Origin: Lytechinus variegatus
Lineage: Eukaryota; Echinodermata; Echinoidea; Temnopleuroida; Toxopneustidae
Direction of reading: 5' to 3'
DNA length: 64,000 nucleotides
Assembly: GCF_018143015.1 (NCBI RefSeq)
Contig: NC_054741.1
Coordinates: forward strand, 15,561,736-15,625,735
The notes below the pieces were generated by a model, which did not search any database, had not been told where the DNA came from, and was given only the letters and a program-made list of their open reading frames with translations. Below are positions 24,201-33,480 of this stretch, piece after piece. Position 1 is the stretch's first letter; each line of letters opens with the position of its first letter. The position numbers were made by a program, and so were the translations under genes.

Positions 24201-27200
24201 TATTGATCTGATTCAAGAATCTTGGACATAATAGTAATCAAGTATCACTAAACATCCTGTTCGAGTTTCAGGTCACATGATCAAGGTCAAAGGTCATGTA
24301 AGGTCAATGAACTTTGGCCATGTTGGGTTTTTTTGTTGACTAACCATCATATCTCTGTAAGTTTATTGGTCTAGTTCATAAAAAGTGGACATAAGAGTAA
24401 CCATGGATCACTGAACATCTTGTGCGAGTTAGAGTAGTATTCAAAGTCAGCACTGCTGCTATATTGAACCGCGTGATGCAGGTGAGACGGCCAGAGGCAT
24501 TCCACTTGTTTATTATTGTTGTTACTATTTTGTTATGATATCAGCAGCTACAGCAGTAGTAGAATTAGAAGTCGTAGTATTAGTAGTCGTTGTAGTAGTT
24601 GTATAGTAGTCGTAGTAGTAGTATAGTATTAGCACCTATATTATTATTGTTGTTTTTGTCACCATTATTATTATTATTATTATTATTATCATTGAAATCG
24701 TTAACATTATTCGGAATTTTTTTTTAGCTTTGTTTCATTTTGTCTCCTTCGTTTTATTCATCACTTTAGTTTATTCAACCAATTTTTAAAACCGACATTC
24801 CAAATAAATGGATGAATAATTTTCTAAGACCAGACAACGTTTTATAAACAGTCCTATATGTTACAGTTATGTCTCTGAAATCCAGATGAAGGAAAATAAT
24901 GGTATATAGGTGAGGTGAATGATAATAAAAAAAAATTGCCGTAAAAGGGAAGGAAAATGATTTAATTGAAGCGCCGAGTTCACCTACAGCATAGAGAAAA
25001 GACGTAGACAAAATTACAAAGAAAAAGAAGAAGCGAAATTATATAATAGGAATAAGATGTTCACATAATTATATAAAGAGAACGGAGAAGGGTGGGTTCA
25101 AATGGGACGATAGGAGAAATTGAAAGTAATAAGAGTTGTGAGAAAAGTACAGAGGAAAAGAACTAGGAAGAATATCCAATTTATTTGAATGCGCTCTGTG
25201 TCTATATCAGTGTGTGGGATGAATGTGTGCGTTTCTATGCAAAATATGGTAAGGATATTTTGATAAAAAAATCTTGAAATTTGCAACAGCCCACTTCGGA
25301 TGCGGCGACACTGTATTTGGGTTCATAGATCATTCTAATTGTTGTAACATTTTTTGGTTTCACCTCCGTTGTGTTAATTTCTTCAGAGACCATGGTATGA
25401 TTTCGTTAGACAATGAAGTGAGAGAGGCGATGGGGTGTCCGATTTCGTGGTATTATGAAAATCATTTTTACAAACTATTCCTATAATGATACTCCGGCAA
25501 AAGCTAAAATGTTATCTGTCACCCTCCCCGTATGTTGGGGGGGGGGGTGAAGGAAAACCCGACTTGAACCTGGGCTAGTAGGTTCCGGGTTCTGGATCGG
25601 CCCTGAACTCGGAGCCACTGCACTGCCGGAGCCACTGCACTGCCGCAGCAGCTGCACCTAGAAGCCTGGCCTCACTCAGCTTGGTGTGTGCAAGTGCTGG
25701 TGCACTTTCACACCCTGTGATGTTATCAAACTAATTTTACCTGTTTGTTCGAATTTATTGATCCTTAACCTAATTTTCAACCACATCGGGCATCAGGAAC
25801 GGCTTTAAATGACAGTGTTGCATAATTCTGGTTGCTTACTTCAGTCCATATCAAACTTACAACAAAAACTAGGCGAAGTCGGCAAATGTGTAGCTGCCCT
25901 CTACATTCATTGGTTGTGAAGTCTGACAATTTGAATGACAGTGTCCAGAGCCAAAATACAGCTGTTTCGGATGCTCGATTTGACTGAAAAAAAGGTTTAG
26001 GATCAATGAAGTTAGATATTTTGGACTAGAACCTACCTCAGTTTACACATGGATGGCTACCATTATGTCTTATTTATTTGGTATATTTTCCAAGACAAAA
26101 ACAGATTCCGGTCTTTGCTGTTTTAGATATCCACTCAGACGGCTTGGCTGGCAAGGAATCCCCCCCCCCCCCCACCAGCCAAAAGAACTGTTGTATTAAT
26201 AGGTCATTGAAAAATAGGGCAGGTAGGGCATTTTTTTTCTTTCCATTCTGCATAACCATGATAACATGATAACACTATTTACGATACACCCCAACACTCA
26301 TACCTATACATGTGTACATATACACACAAACATTCTTAGCTCACTGAAGACAAGTTCATTTTGCTATATTAACTTTTAGTAACCTATATTTATTTATATA
26401 CACTGCAGCCTGGGATATCTTGTGCACCACCTCCTTATGCACAACAGACCCATACATAGTTAAAGTGGGGCTGTTCACAATTATAAAACTTGCAAAGAAT
26501 GTTGAAAATAATTTTCATCCCAAGTCTCCCCGTTAATTTTCTGCGTAAGACGCTATGTTGAGGTTAACAGACATCACTAGTGCAAGCCTCACGCATGGAG
26601 AGAGGCTAGCAAAATCAAATCTGAAATAAAAGTACTCCAAAGACTTCTTTTGCCGAATTGATCATGGGTCCGGCAGCCACTTTGCAGCGTCACTTTGACG
26701 TACATGTAGCTCTGTGACATAAATCGTTGAACACCAAAAAGGATAGGAGCAACTCCCATCGTTTAATGTCTTTTGATCTGACATGGCCGTGGCTTGAACC
26801 TCCCGACATCCCAGATATGAGACGGATGCTCTACCAATTGAGCCAACACACCAGCCAGCTCAGTTGGTACTGCATGCTTTTCTCTGCCATTAGAAGATAA
26901 GCATGGATTATTGAATAATAGAGCATTATTACTTACAAACAGAACCAATAAAACTGATAAATGGTAATAGTAAAATTGATAATTGAATTACACCTCCTGA
27001 AGTTGTAATTATGAAAAACAAAGACATTGTTGCAGGAATTCTAAGTCTTATATAATTTCATCTCTTGAATTTTGTTGATTGAAGATCGAAGGAGATGTTT
27101 CTCGAACACCAATGGATGCCCATGTGAAGCTCCCAGTAGTTATTGGTACAATCCCAGCCTTCCCGCACACCCTCAAGGATCCTGCCCTGAACCCTTTTCC

Positions 27201-30200
27201 AGTACAACAATTACCAGACCATCCTGGAATGGCTCCTGCAGGTCAGCCAGGATTCCCACCTCCGGGGCAACAGGGATATCCTCCTGGACAACCTGGAGCA
27301 CTGCCACCGGGACAGGGGTATCCCCCTCCAGGACAACCAGGAGCACCCCCAACAGGACAAGGGTATCCTCCACCAGGACAGCCTGGGTTTCCTCCACCTG
27401 GACAACCAGGAATGCCTCCACCAGGTGATGGGCCATCTGGATATCCACCACCTGGCCAGCCTGGAGTACCAGCACTGGGGCAAGGGTATCCACCACCAGG
27501 ACAACCAGGAGCACCCCCAACAGGACAAGGGTATCCTCCACCAGGACAGCCTGGGTTTCCTCCACCTGGACAACCAGGAATGCCTCCACCAGGTGATGGG
27601 CCATCTGGATATCCACCACCTGGCCAGCCTGGAGCACCAGCACTGGGGCAAGGGTATCCACCACCAGGCCAGCCTGGAGCGCACCCACCAGAAAAATCAG
27701 GATATCCTCAACCAGGAGGACGTTCTGATGATGAGGGTAAGGTGTCTTAATGGTAATCTTAGTGGTATTGTGTTATGCTCATGTCTTTCTGATGTGACAC
27801 TAGCCTAGCACTCCGTAAAAGTATCCAAACTGGTTTTACTATGATAACAATAATGTATTGTGTAGCATTTCAAGGCATTTCAAGAAATAACCAGTTGTCT
27901 CACGATGATAGCAATAATGTATTATGTAGCATTTCAAGGAAGAAATGTGTGCTTGGTTAATTCCCCTTGGTCAAGAGTGGCAAATGTCTATCAATTTCTT
28001 GCCAGAAGACCTGAGAGCTGTCAACCCTTCACCTTGGGATCAAAGGTTATTATTGATGATCAATAATCAAAGTCACCTTAACCAGAATGATTTTTGACTG
28101 ATAGGTGGGGCAAATGAGCTCTATGATTATTTGTGATACATTGGTGGTATGCATTGTACAAAATAGGATGCATAACCCATCCATGGTGTATTATTTATGA
28201 TACACTAAAGATATAATGTTTATTGCCTTTATGATTTTGCTTGGATGTGTTTATGGTTCATTCGTTAGAGAATTTTTCAAATGAGGTCAAGCTCCCTACA
28301 AACTTGAATAGCACATATCATTGGCGTTCATCCGAACTGGTGTATCAGTCGTTTTGGTCAAAATGTTAATTTTTTTCTAGATTTTTGCAGGAATGAAAGT
28401 ACAAGTCCTACTCTGTGTAGGGTTAAAATTTTGGGGAGCAATTAATTTTAGTTTCCAAGATATGTGGGGATATTCAAGGCGATGTCGTTCAAGTTTTTGA
28501 TAAAATGTGTGATTCCCAGTGGGAACGTGTAGTGCAGTGAAGAAAAAAACAGTTTTGCGTACTTAATATGATGGCCAAAAAATTTTGACAAGCAAAAAAA
28601 AAGGGTAATCAACCTAAATTTTAGGGGGGGGGACAACACAAGTTTCAGGGGGGTCCACGCAGGAAACAAAATTGACAAGCAAAAAAAAAAAAGGGTTATC
28701 AAAAAAAAAATTAGGGGGGGACCGTCCCCCCACCTAACATTTAGGGGGGGGGATTCGGCACACACATTCTTTACCATATAAACTACAAGCCAGTATTTGA
28801 AAAAATTCTGAAAATAACTTTTTTTTATTTATCATAAATATAATATGCAAGTTTATTCATGAAAAACATTATTTGAAAATTAATGCACCATTTTACTTCA
28901 ATTTTTGTCTCACCTGCATAGCAGAGTGAGACTGTAGGCGCCGCTTTTCCGACGGCGGCGGTGACAGCGGCGGCGGCGTCAACATCAAATCTTAACCTGA
29001 GTTTAAGTTTTTGAAATGAGATCATAACTTAGAAAGTATATGGACCTAGTTCATGAAACTTGGCCATAAGGTTAATCAAGTATTACTGAACATCCTATTA
29101 GAGTTTCATGTCACATGACTAAGGTCAAAGGTCATTTAGGGTCAATGAACTTAGACCATGTTGGGGGAATCAACATCAAAATGTTTACCTGAGGTTAAGT
29201 TTTTGAAATGTCATCATAACTTAGGAAACATATGGACCTAGGTCATTAAACTTGGACATAAGGTTAATCAAGTATCACCAAACATCCTGCATGACCAAGG
29301 TCAAAGTTCATTCGGGGTCAATGAACTTTGGCCGATTTGGGGGTATCTATTGAATTACAATCAAAACTTTAAAAGTTTTTGGATCTGATTCATGAAACTT
29401 GGACATAATAGTAATCAAGTATCACTGAACATCCTGTGCAAGTTTCAGGTCACATGATGAAGGTCAAAGGTCATTTAGGGTCAATAAACTTTGGCCGAAT
29501 TGGGGGTATTTGTTGAATTACCATCATAACTTTGAAAGTATGTTGGTCTAGTTCATAAAACTTGGACATAAGAGTAATCAAGTATCACTGAACATCCTGT
29601 GCGCATTTTAGGTCACATGACCAAGGTCAAAGGTCAATGAACTTTGGCCATAATGGGGGTATCTGTTGAATTACCATCATAACTTTGCAAGTTTATTGAT
29701 CTGACTTTTGAAACTTGGACATAAGAGTAATCAAGTATCACTGAATATCCTGTGCAAGTTTCAGGTCACATGATCAAGGTCAAAGGTCATATGAGGTCAC
29801 TAAATTTTGGCCACATTGGGGGTAATTGTTGAATTACCATCCTATCTCTGTAATGTATTGGTCTAGTTCATAAAAAGTGGAAATAAGAGTAACCAAATAT
29901 CACTGAACATCTTGTGCGAGTTATAGTAGTTTTCAAAGTCAGCACTGCTGCTATGTTGAATCGCGTGATGCAGGTGAGATGGCCAGAGGCATTCCACTTG
30001 CTTCTAGATGTCATCTTTGTAATCTGATATTAGGAGTGGGCTATATACAAAACTGAGGACATGTTTTGTCAAATATGCTAATTCAGTGGGCGGAGAAAGG
30101 TAATTAACTCCACATCGTGGCATTTACACTGTAGCTATTCTGGGCCCTGTTGCATAAATATTTACCGTTATGTTAACTAAACTTAATGGTAACTTGCATG

Positions 30201-31727
30201 GAATCCTTGGTTCTGATTGGCTGTTGATCAACGTTACCATGACAGTAACCTGACCCCATAAACATACATGTAGGCCAGTTAGACACCACAACCAGGTAAA
30301 AAAAAAGCCTCCAAATGAAGAAGATATGGCTAGATATGTGATGTACATATGCGCGGCGAGTCTGCATATATATATGTATGTGATATTTTTATGTGCAATT
30401 TACGTTGCTGGTTTCATCATGTACATCGGTTGACAAGCAATCAAATTCACAATCTAATTTTAAACCTTAGGAGCTTATTTCTATGACACTATAATTTATA
30501 TACAGGCCTTGTCATATGTCATGGTGGTCAATGCATGGATATATGCAGTGTAGTATGTACAGTAACAGTACATTGTATACTGTATAGCCCCTATGGATAA
30601 TTAACATTTTTTATTTGATATATTTCACAAATATCCGTGAAACCCACAGAATAAAAGCAATATAGCTCTATGAAGCTGCTTGCTATTGTTGACCTCGTAC
30701 CGTCTAATATCCAAGAACACCAGGACGATAAAACCTACATTTTGCTGAAAAAAGGCTATAAAAATTGGAAAATTTAGGTATAATTACCTTTTAACTCTAA
30801 ATAGACACCAAAACCAGAGAAAAAGACCACCAAATAAAGAAGTTGTGGCCAAAACTGTGATTTGGGTGGTTTTTGGCGGCCATTTTGGATTTTGGCCCGG
30901 CACACCTTTTTCTCGGACCCGAGACAACATTTCATGTTGAGATAAGGTAAAAGGAACACACACAAAAAAAAACTGTTCCCACAGTAAAACCCAAAATCAC
31001 CCATTTATAGCCCACTCCTACTAATATAAATGTTTCCACAAAGAAAAATTGCAAAAGCCAATTTTTTCCTTATGTATTTCTTTGTTTTTTCATCTTTTGT
31101 TTTTATTGCTTTTTTAATGGAAATTATTACAGACCATTTAACAACTAAATTAAACCCCAAAGTAATTAAGCAGACCAATTTGAATGAAAAATAATCACCC
31201 TTTTACGCATGACTTCAAAGAAAAAAGTCATTAAATTTGAAAATTTGGCGGCGCTATCTTTTTTCATTTAAAAAATTTCGCGGGAAGCATCAAGGGCCAT
31301 GATGCCCCTCCATTCCTTTAGGGTTAAGGCACATATTCATAAAAAGCTATAGCACCGAATTCTGTGTGCAGATGTTATCACTGATTTTTGTTGGTTTGCC
31401 TTTTTTTAGGGGCGAAGGTCCAAATAAACTTTGTAAAATCTTTTCCCCCTTGGTGTGAATTTAAGCCATCTATTGCTTCATTTGAATTTTACAGCTTTAC
31501 CTCCACCTCCAACGTACATGGCTGCATTAGGAGGGCCAAAACAGATCAAAGGGAAGAAAGGTGCTTTTGGCAGTGTGACGTACGCACCGCAGTACCCTTA
31601 CTACGACCCAGACACCCTCTACGCCTCTATGGGAATTCCACAGGGAGGAACCACTTCGTCTGCAGGTGGAGGTCACCCGCCCCCTACGGTTGTCCAGCCA
31701 ATGAGCATCCAGCAGCCTCAGATGTAG
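9178..31727 (+). CDS. Alpha-arrestin (arrestin domain-containing protein), seven exons, 585 aa
   Basis: Joined exons are 9178-9298, 14636-14770, 16199-16431, 20219-20401, 22422-22622, 27085-27736 and 31495-31727. They total 1758 bases (585 codons plus stop) and every intron phase agrees, which strongly supports the model. The protein starts [11 protein letters not shown], like ARRDC1-type N-termini. Residues about 1-165 form the arrestin N domain ([13 protein letters not shown] is the family's hallmark), about 166-325 the arrestin C domain ([34 protein letters not shown]), then a Pro/Gly/Gln-rich tail of 56-residue repeats, then a last exon with PPTY, a PPxY motif. Family knowledge: alpha-arrestins are cytosolic adaptors that recruit NEDD4-type E3 ligases through PPxY to membrane receptors and transporters. 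No PSAP (TSG101) motif was seen. Intron 4 has a GC donor. Which vertebrate ARRDC is orthologous is not settled. Confidence 0.93.
9299..9382 (+). other. Start of intron 1
   Basis: Intron 1 runs 9299-14635 and is mostly repeats, listed separately. This short part is unique. Confidence 0.6.
9987..12888. mobile_element. Insertion of unknown class bounded by AAATAG low-complexity arrays
   Basis: Comparison with the uninterrupted repeat at 23390-24512 shows this stretch is inserted between text matching AAACTTG and AGTAATCAAG. The left part (9990-10620) has two units of about 205 bases built from AAAAATAGAAAAAAAATAT. The right part (12475-12888) has about five 60-base units alternating CTATTTTTTTCTATTTC with AAAAATAG and GCATGCGC. 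Between them lies AT-rich sequence without a convincing frame. Termini and target duplication are not clear. Confidence 0.5.
10630..12470. other. Interior of the AAATAG-bounded insertion
   Basis: No protein, RNA or known repeat was recognised. A T-run followed by a G-run lies near 11264-11291. Short open frames here have no family features. Confidence 0.4.
13291..14114 (+). other. Intron 1 sequence without recognised features
   Basis: AT-rich intron sequence. Nothing coding or repetitive was identified. Confidence 0.4.
14115..14395 (+). mobile_element. tRNA-derived SINE in intron 1
   Basis: The head (about 14119-14190) contains an A-box-like GTGGCCCAGTGGATAAG and a B box GGTTCGAATCC at tRNA spacing, but the acceptor stem does not pair well, so it is not a functional tRNA gene. 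The body includes GCGCTGAGAGGCAGCTCGAG, an ATAATAATAA run and GATGGCGCTATGTAAATGCC near the 3' end, typical of deuterostome SINE tails. It lies in the same direction as the gene. Confidence 0.7.
14636..14770 (+). CDS. Arrestin exon 2
   Basis: Acceptor TTCTTTATTAG at 14635 and donor GTGAGT at 14771, phase 1 to phase 1. It encodes [13 protein letters not shown] through KQEITLRG, the middle strands of the N domain. Confidence 0.9.
14898..15657. mobile_element. Nonautonomous inverted-repeat element in intron 2
   Basis: CCCTATCTAGGCCGGGG at the left end is matched by its complement CCCCGGCCTAGATAGGG at the right end. Just inside are C/G runs and CGCGCGATCGCGCC and CGCGAAA-like GC-rich patches, with an AT-rich middle. 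A TAA lies outside both ends (TTAA left, ATAA right), but a clear target duplication is not resolved. No open frame of interest. A related fragment sits at about 31030-31345. Confidence 0.6.
15658..16198 (+). other. Rest of intron 2
   Basis: G- and C-runs near 15664-15674 and 15790-15800, otherwise unremarkable. An open stretch just before exon 3 (15944-16162) lacks family features and is read as intron. Confidence 0.5.
16199..16431 (+). CDS. Arrestin exon 3
   Basis: Acceptor CTCCTTTCCAG ending at 16198, donor GTAAGC at 16432, phase 1 to phase 0. It encodes the strongest arrestin N-domain signature, [13 protein letters not shown], followed by [17 protein letters not shown] and [10 protein letters not shown]. 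Confidence 0.93.
16432..16884 (+). other. Intron 3, proximal part
   Basis: AT-rich sequence with no recognised feature. Confidence 0.4.
16885..17125 (-). mobile_element. tRNA-derived SINE, minus strand (family B, copy 1)
   Basis: Read on the minus strand it starts with a tRNA-like head at about 17125-17045: A box TTAGCTCAGTTGGTAGAGC and B box GGTTCAAACC, with an anticodon-loop region like a Val(CAC) tRNA. The body contains GATGGGAGTTGCTGCTACC and CCCACGATCAATTGGGCAAA. A second diverged copy of the same family lies at 26622-26860, which shows it is an interspersed element rather than a tRNA gene. Confidence 0.75.
17126..17513 (+). other. Intron 3, no feature
   Basis: AT-rich sequence between the SINE and the TTAA-flanked MITE; nothing recognised. 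Confidence 0.4.
17518..17918. mobile_element. TTAA-flanked MITE (piggyBac-like) with long imperfect palindrome
   Basis: The ends AGGGATAGTCCAGGCTGAAG and CTTTAGCTTGGACTATCCCT are inverse complements with few changes, and TTAA lies directly outside both (17514-17517, 17919-17922), the piggyBac-type target. A second inverted pair lies inside: GGTGGGCTGATGATGTCATA near 17691 and its complement near 17819. No coding capacity. Confidence 0.7.
17923..20014 (+). other. Intron 3, distal part
   Basis: No gene or known repeat recognised. Contains a pyrimidine-rich tract near 18250-18295, ATC-rich simple sequence near 18427-18455, and a T-run followed by a G-run near 18864-18880. The open frame at 18547-19050 on the minus strand shows no family features. 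Confidence 0.4.
20015..20182. mobile_element. Palindromic MITE, TAAAGCTGTTCGTAAG family (copy 1)
   Basis: TATAAAGCTGTTCGTAAGTT at the left and its near complement AACTTACGAACAGCTATATG at the right make a hairpin-forming element of about 170 bases. A second inverted pair surrounds the centre (CTGGTGAACCTTTCTT and AAGAAAGGATCACCAG). The same family is at 37252-37421. It ends only 36 bases before exon 4, so it supplies sequence close to the splice acceptor. Confidence 0.7.
20219..20401 (+). CDS. Arrestin exon 4
   Basis: Acceptor TTCATAATAG ending at 20218, phase 0 on both sides. It encodes [16 protein letters not shown] and [19 protein letters not shown], the first strands of the C domain. The donor is GCAAGT rather than GT (see the separate splice-site entry). 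Confidence 0.92.
20402..20407 (+). other. GC donor splice site of intron 4
   Basis: Exon 4 ends CAACAG and the intron begins GCAAGT. The exon frame is closed precisely here by the phase-0 acceptor of exon 5 at 22422, and no GT donor nearby gives an in-frame join. AG|GCAAGT is the known strong context for GC-AG introns of the U2 class. Confidence 0.75.
20408..21398 (+). other. Intron 4, proximal part
   Basis: No gene, RNA or repeat recognised. Confidence 0.4.
21399..22225 (+). repeat. Intronic DR1-rich repeat, copy 2
   Basis: Starts TTTTTGTCTCGCCTGCATAG and ends near GCGTTCCTCTTGTTAAG. Shorter and more diverged than the other copies. One intact AGGTCAAAGGTCA is near 21906; other units have lost one half site. 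Same strand as the gene. Confidence 0.75.
22422..22622 (+). CDS. Arrestin exon 5
   Basis: Acceptor TTTTCCTTCAG ending at 22421, donor GTAAGA at 22623, phase 0 on both sides. It encodes [33 protein letters not shown] and IQVEYYVE, the central strands of the arrestin C domain. Confidence 0.92.
22623..23389 (+). other. Intron 5, proximal part
   Basis: Holds a C-run near 22658, a GC-rich patch at about 22680-22800 that may be a decayed repeat (two GGTCCGCGAGACCGA near-copies at 22695-22725), and a G-run near 22933. No coding feature. Confidence 0.4.
23390..24512 (+). repeat. Intronic DR1-rich repeat, copy 3 (complete reference copy)
   Basis: About 1.12 kb from GTCTCACCTGCGAAGCAAAG to GCAGGTGAGACGGCCAGAGG and CCACTTGTTTA. 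Contains a short (GGCGAC)n/(GGC)n run, then about six 155-190-base units. AGGTCAAAGGTCA is intact in five of them (near 23612, 23808, 23966, 24129, 24283). Same strand as the gene. Confidence 0.85.
24513..24725 (+). repeat. Trinucleotide microsatellites
   Basis: GTAGTAGT-type runs at about 24555-24630 followed by TTATTATTATTATT at about 24665-24690. Confidence 0.75.
24726..26621 (+). other. Intron 5, central part
   Basis: Nothing recognised with confidence. G-run near 25537, C-run near 26161-26173. A 70-codon open stretch at about 25274-25486 has a weak resemblance to the end of a PHD finger and is not called. Confidence 0.35.
26622..26860 (-). mobile_element. tRNA-derived SINE, minus strand (family B, copy 2)
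   Basis: Same order of blocks as at 16885-17125: on the minus strand a tRNA-like head with TTGGCTCAATTGGTAGAGC, then GATGGGAGTTGCTCCTATCC, then CATGATCAATTCGGCAAAAG. It is more diverged than copy 1. Confidence 0.7.
27085..27736 (+). CDS. Arrestin exon 6 with Pro/Gly/Gln repeat tail
   Basis: Acceptor TTGATTGAAG ending at 27084, donor GTAAGG at 27737, phase 0 to phase 1. It encodes the last strands of the C domain ([15 protein letters not shown]) and then a low-complexity tail of [13 protein letters not shown] units. If intron 6 were retained, the frame would stop after four codons, giving a form without the PPxY motif. Confidence 0.92.
27309..27680 (+). repeat. 168-base in-frame minisatellite in exon 6
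   Basis: Two near-identical copies (about 27309-27476 and 27477-27644) and a partial third encode a 56-residue unit made of GYPPPGQPG subunits and one [11 protein letters not shown]. The period is a multiple of three, so copy-number changes keep the frame. Confidence 0.88.
27737..28900 (+). other. Intron 6, proximal part
   Basis: A short direct duplication with ACGATGATAGCAATAATGTA (near 27838 and 27902) is visible. Several G-runs and A-runs lie at 28600-28750. No coding or RNA feature. Confidence 0.45.
28901..30002 (+). repeat. Intronic DR1-rich repeat, copy 4
   Basis: Runs from GTCTCACCTGCATAGCAGAG to GCAGGTGAGATGGCCAGAGG. AGGTCAAAGGTCA is intact near 29122, 29460, 29624 and 29776. Same strand as the gene. 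Confidence 0.85.
30033..31018. mobile_element. Nonautonomous TA-flanked inverted-repeat element in intron 6
   Basis: GGAGTGGGCTATA at the left end is matched by TATAGCCCACTCC at the right end, and TA lies outside both (30031-30032, 31019-31020). Internal text near 30283-30325 and 30800-30850 is similar in sequence. No transposase frame. Confidence 0.55.
31030..31345. mobile_element. Fragment related to the inverted-repeat element at 14898-15657
   Basis: CTTATGTATTTCTTTG followed by a T-rich segment and CTTTTGTTTTT at 31070-31105 resembles 15234-15305 in order and sequence. GGCGGCGCTATC and TTTCGCGGGAAGC follow, and it ends near CTTTAGGGTTAA. Probably 5'-truncated. Confidence 0.4.
31495..31727 (+). 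CDS. Arrestin exon 7, terminal, with PPxY motif
   Basis: Acceptor TTGAATTTTACAG ending at 31494, phase 1. It encodes [13 protein letters not shown], which contains PPTY (a WW-domain ligand), a basic patch KQIKGKKG, and ends QQPQM with TAG at 31725. Only one PPxY is present, whereas many vertebrate ARRDCs have two. Confidence 0.92.
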
Positions 31728-31851
31728 ATCTGATTGGTCAGTTGGCATCCGGTTAATAGCCTTTTGGTCATAATCAATGTTTTTTAAATGTATTTGCTGT
31801 CATGCTTGCTTGCATTAGTAGCCCTGTTATGCAGCCTTTGAAGGAGCATAA

Positions 31852-32055
31852 ATCGCCAGGCCTAATCCACGGATCACCGTATGCACAGACCTACCACCGG
31901 CACTCAAAGCACAACGAAGCATCCTAGCGACCAAAGCATACAACCTGCGGAAAGAGAACAACTTATCTACTAAGATAGTGGTTACTGGTACCAAAGTCAC
32001 ACTCTTCACTAAAGAAAAGAACTCCACAGCTGAATGGAAGGCCTACAAAGAATAA
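31852..32055 (+). pseudogene. Possible LINE ORF1 C-terminal remnant
   Basis: A 67-codon open stretch encodes LPPALKAQRSILATKAYNL and later TKVTLFTKEKN before TAA. This pattern (short Leu/Lys-rich helix then beta-rich end) resembles the C-terminal part of L1/Tx1-type ORF1 proteins. No start codon or upstream part is visible. Weak call. Confidence 0.35.
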
Positions 32056-32176
32056 CTTGGTGAGTTTAAAATCATCATTAACTAACCATCTCGACGTATT
32101 GACTCATCACTATTTTGCCTTCCTTGGCTTCTTACACCAGCTCCATTATATTGTTTATAATCGCTCATCAATGCTA

Positions 32177-33480
32177 TTTTTTTTGTATTGAGTAGTTTTT
32201 ATTGACAACTTCAATTCATACATGTATACAAAATAAGATATATATAACAAATAGAACTTTGAAACGTAATATTTTCATGAATGTTACAATAAAACACAAT
32301 GTCAGACATCTTCCAATACATAATTATGAATAACATTGATGATAATTATATGCATCAAGAAGAAACTTCTACAGAAAATTCCAACATATTGATTTTTTTT
32401 CCAGTGTCAAATAAAAAACCTAAGAGAAATTTTCCAAATACAAAAATAAATAAATCATTAATAAAACCTAAACGAATTGAAGCCATCAGCATATATATTT
32501 TTGATCCATCACCTCGGCCTCTTCGCCCAAATAAATTCAAACACAAACTCAGCCCTTGTCATCCCCCCCACCCTCCCTTGAACACCCCCATCCCCTATCC
32601 GGTGGAGAACTGGCTCTGGGCTCCAGTATATGGTCTAATATTTAAGTTTTCCCATTTACAGAAATGGATTGTAAGAGTCCCCCTCTTTGTTGCTAATTTC
32701 TTTTCTTCTCTTTGATCCCCCCTAATACTATTTTTTATTTCAATCAATGAAGGAGGTTTTTCAATTCTCGGTTTTGTAAATAAGATATTTAACTAAAATC
32801 AAGACATGATTAATTAATTGATATTTACCTTTACTTTTCTCCTGCTTCCCGAAAAGAATTTCCTGCCAACTAAATTTATCTATTTCAAAATTTAAACTTC
32901 TTGCACATAGATCCCAAAGTGATTTTGAAAATTCACAAGTATAAAATAGATGTTCATACGTTTCTTCTTCCTTTTCACAAAATGAGCATAAATTGGTCGA
33001 AATAAGACCAAAACGGAAAAGGTGGTGGTTAGTGTATAAAATATTATGCAAGAGTTTATACTGGAACTCCCTTAATCGACTATTCAGTGTGCAATATCTT
33101 AGTCTTAAAAATATACTTTCTATTTCCTTATTGGTAAGATCATAATTCGTTCTAATTCTGTCAAAAATAGAAGGTTTAATTTCATTTTTATATAACAGCT
33201 GTTCGTATATTTCTTTTGATTTAAAAACATCAAATTAGTCATTTTCTTACCCAAATTGAAATCGATTCCAGAGTTATGCTTTGCATTCATTTCACTATTG
33301 TTCTTCCAACTAACAGGTAAACAGGCATAAATATGCTTAATCTTTTCAACATCATTTGCATCTAAATTCAAATTAAGAAAATGTGTATCACATTTTAGTT
33401 TACCGTTATTATCCAAAATATGATGCAGTCTATAAACCCCTTTATCGTATAGAATCTTATCAAATATATTATATTATAAA
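32177..33480 (-). pseudogene. 5'-truncated L1/Tx1-type LINE 3' end, minus strand
   Basis: On the minus strand the reverse-transcriptase C-terminus is readable in pieces (33416-33120 and 33051-32761). The second piece has TNHHLFRFGL followed by a zinc-binding pattern C-x2-C ... H-x4-C (LCSFCEKEEETYEHLFYTC), the zf-RVT region of L1-type LINEs. It is interrupted by frame breaks. The 3' noncoding part ends in an A-run (T-run at about 32178-32185 on the plus strand). The same protein region occurs in the copy at 33978-35578. Confidence 0.7.

Noticed and set aside
25274..25486. Weak PHD-finger-like stretch (WFHLRCV-type pattern) in intron 5
   Set aside because: Only the last few zinc ligands can be matched, no start codon fits and no other domain is near. 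Probably chance or a very old fragment.
27173..27688. Long minus-strand open frames opposite arrestin exon 6
   Set aside because: Shadow of the PGQ-rich minisatellite; the repeat period of 168 keeps all frames open.
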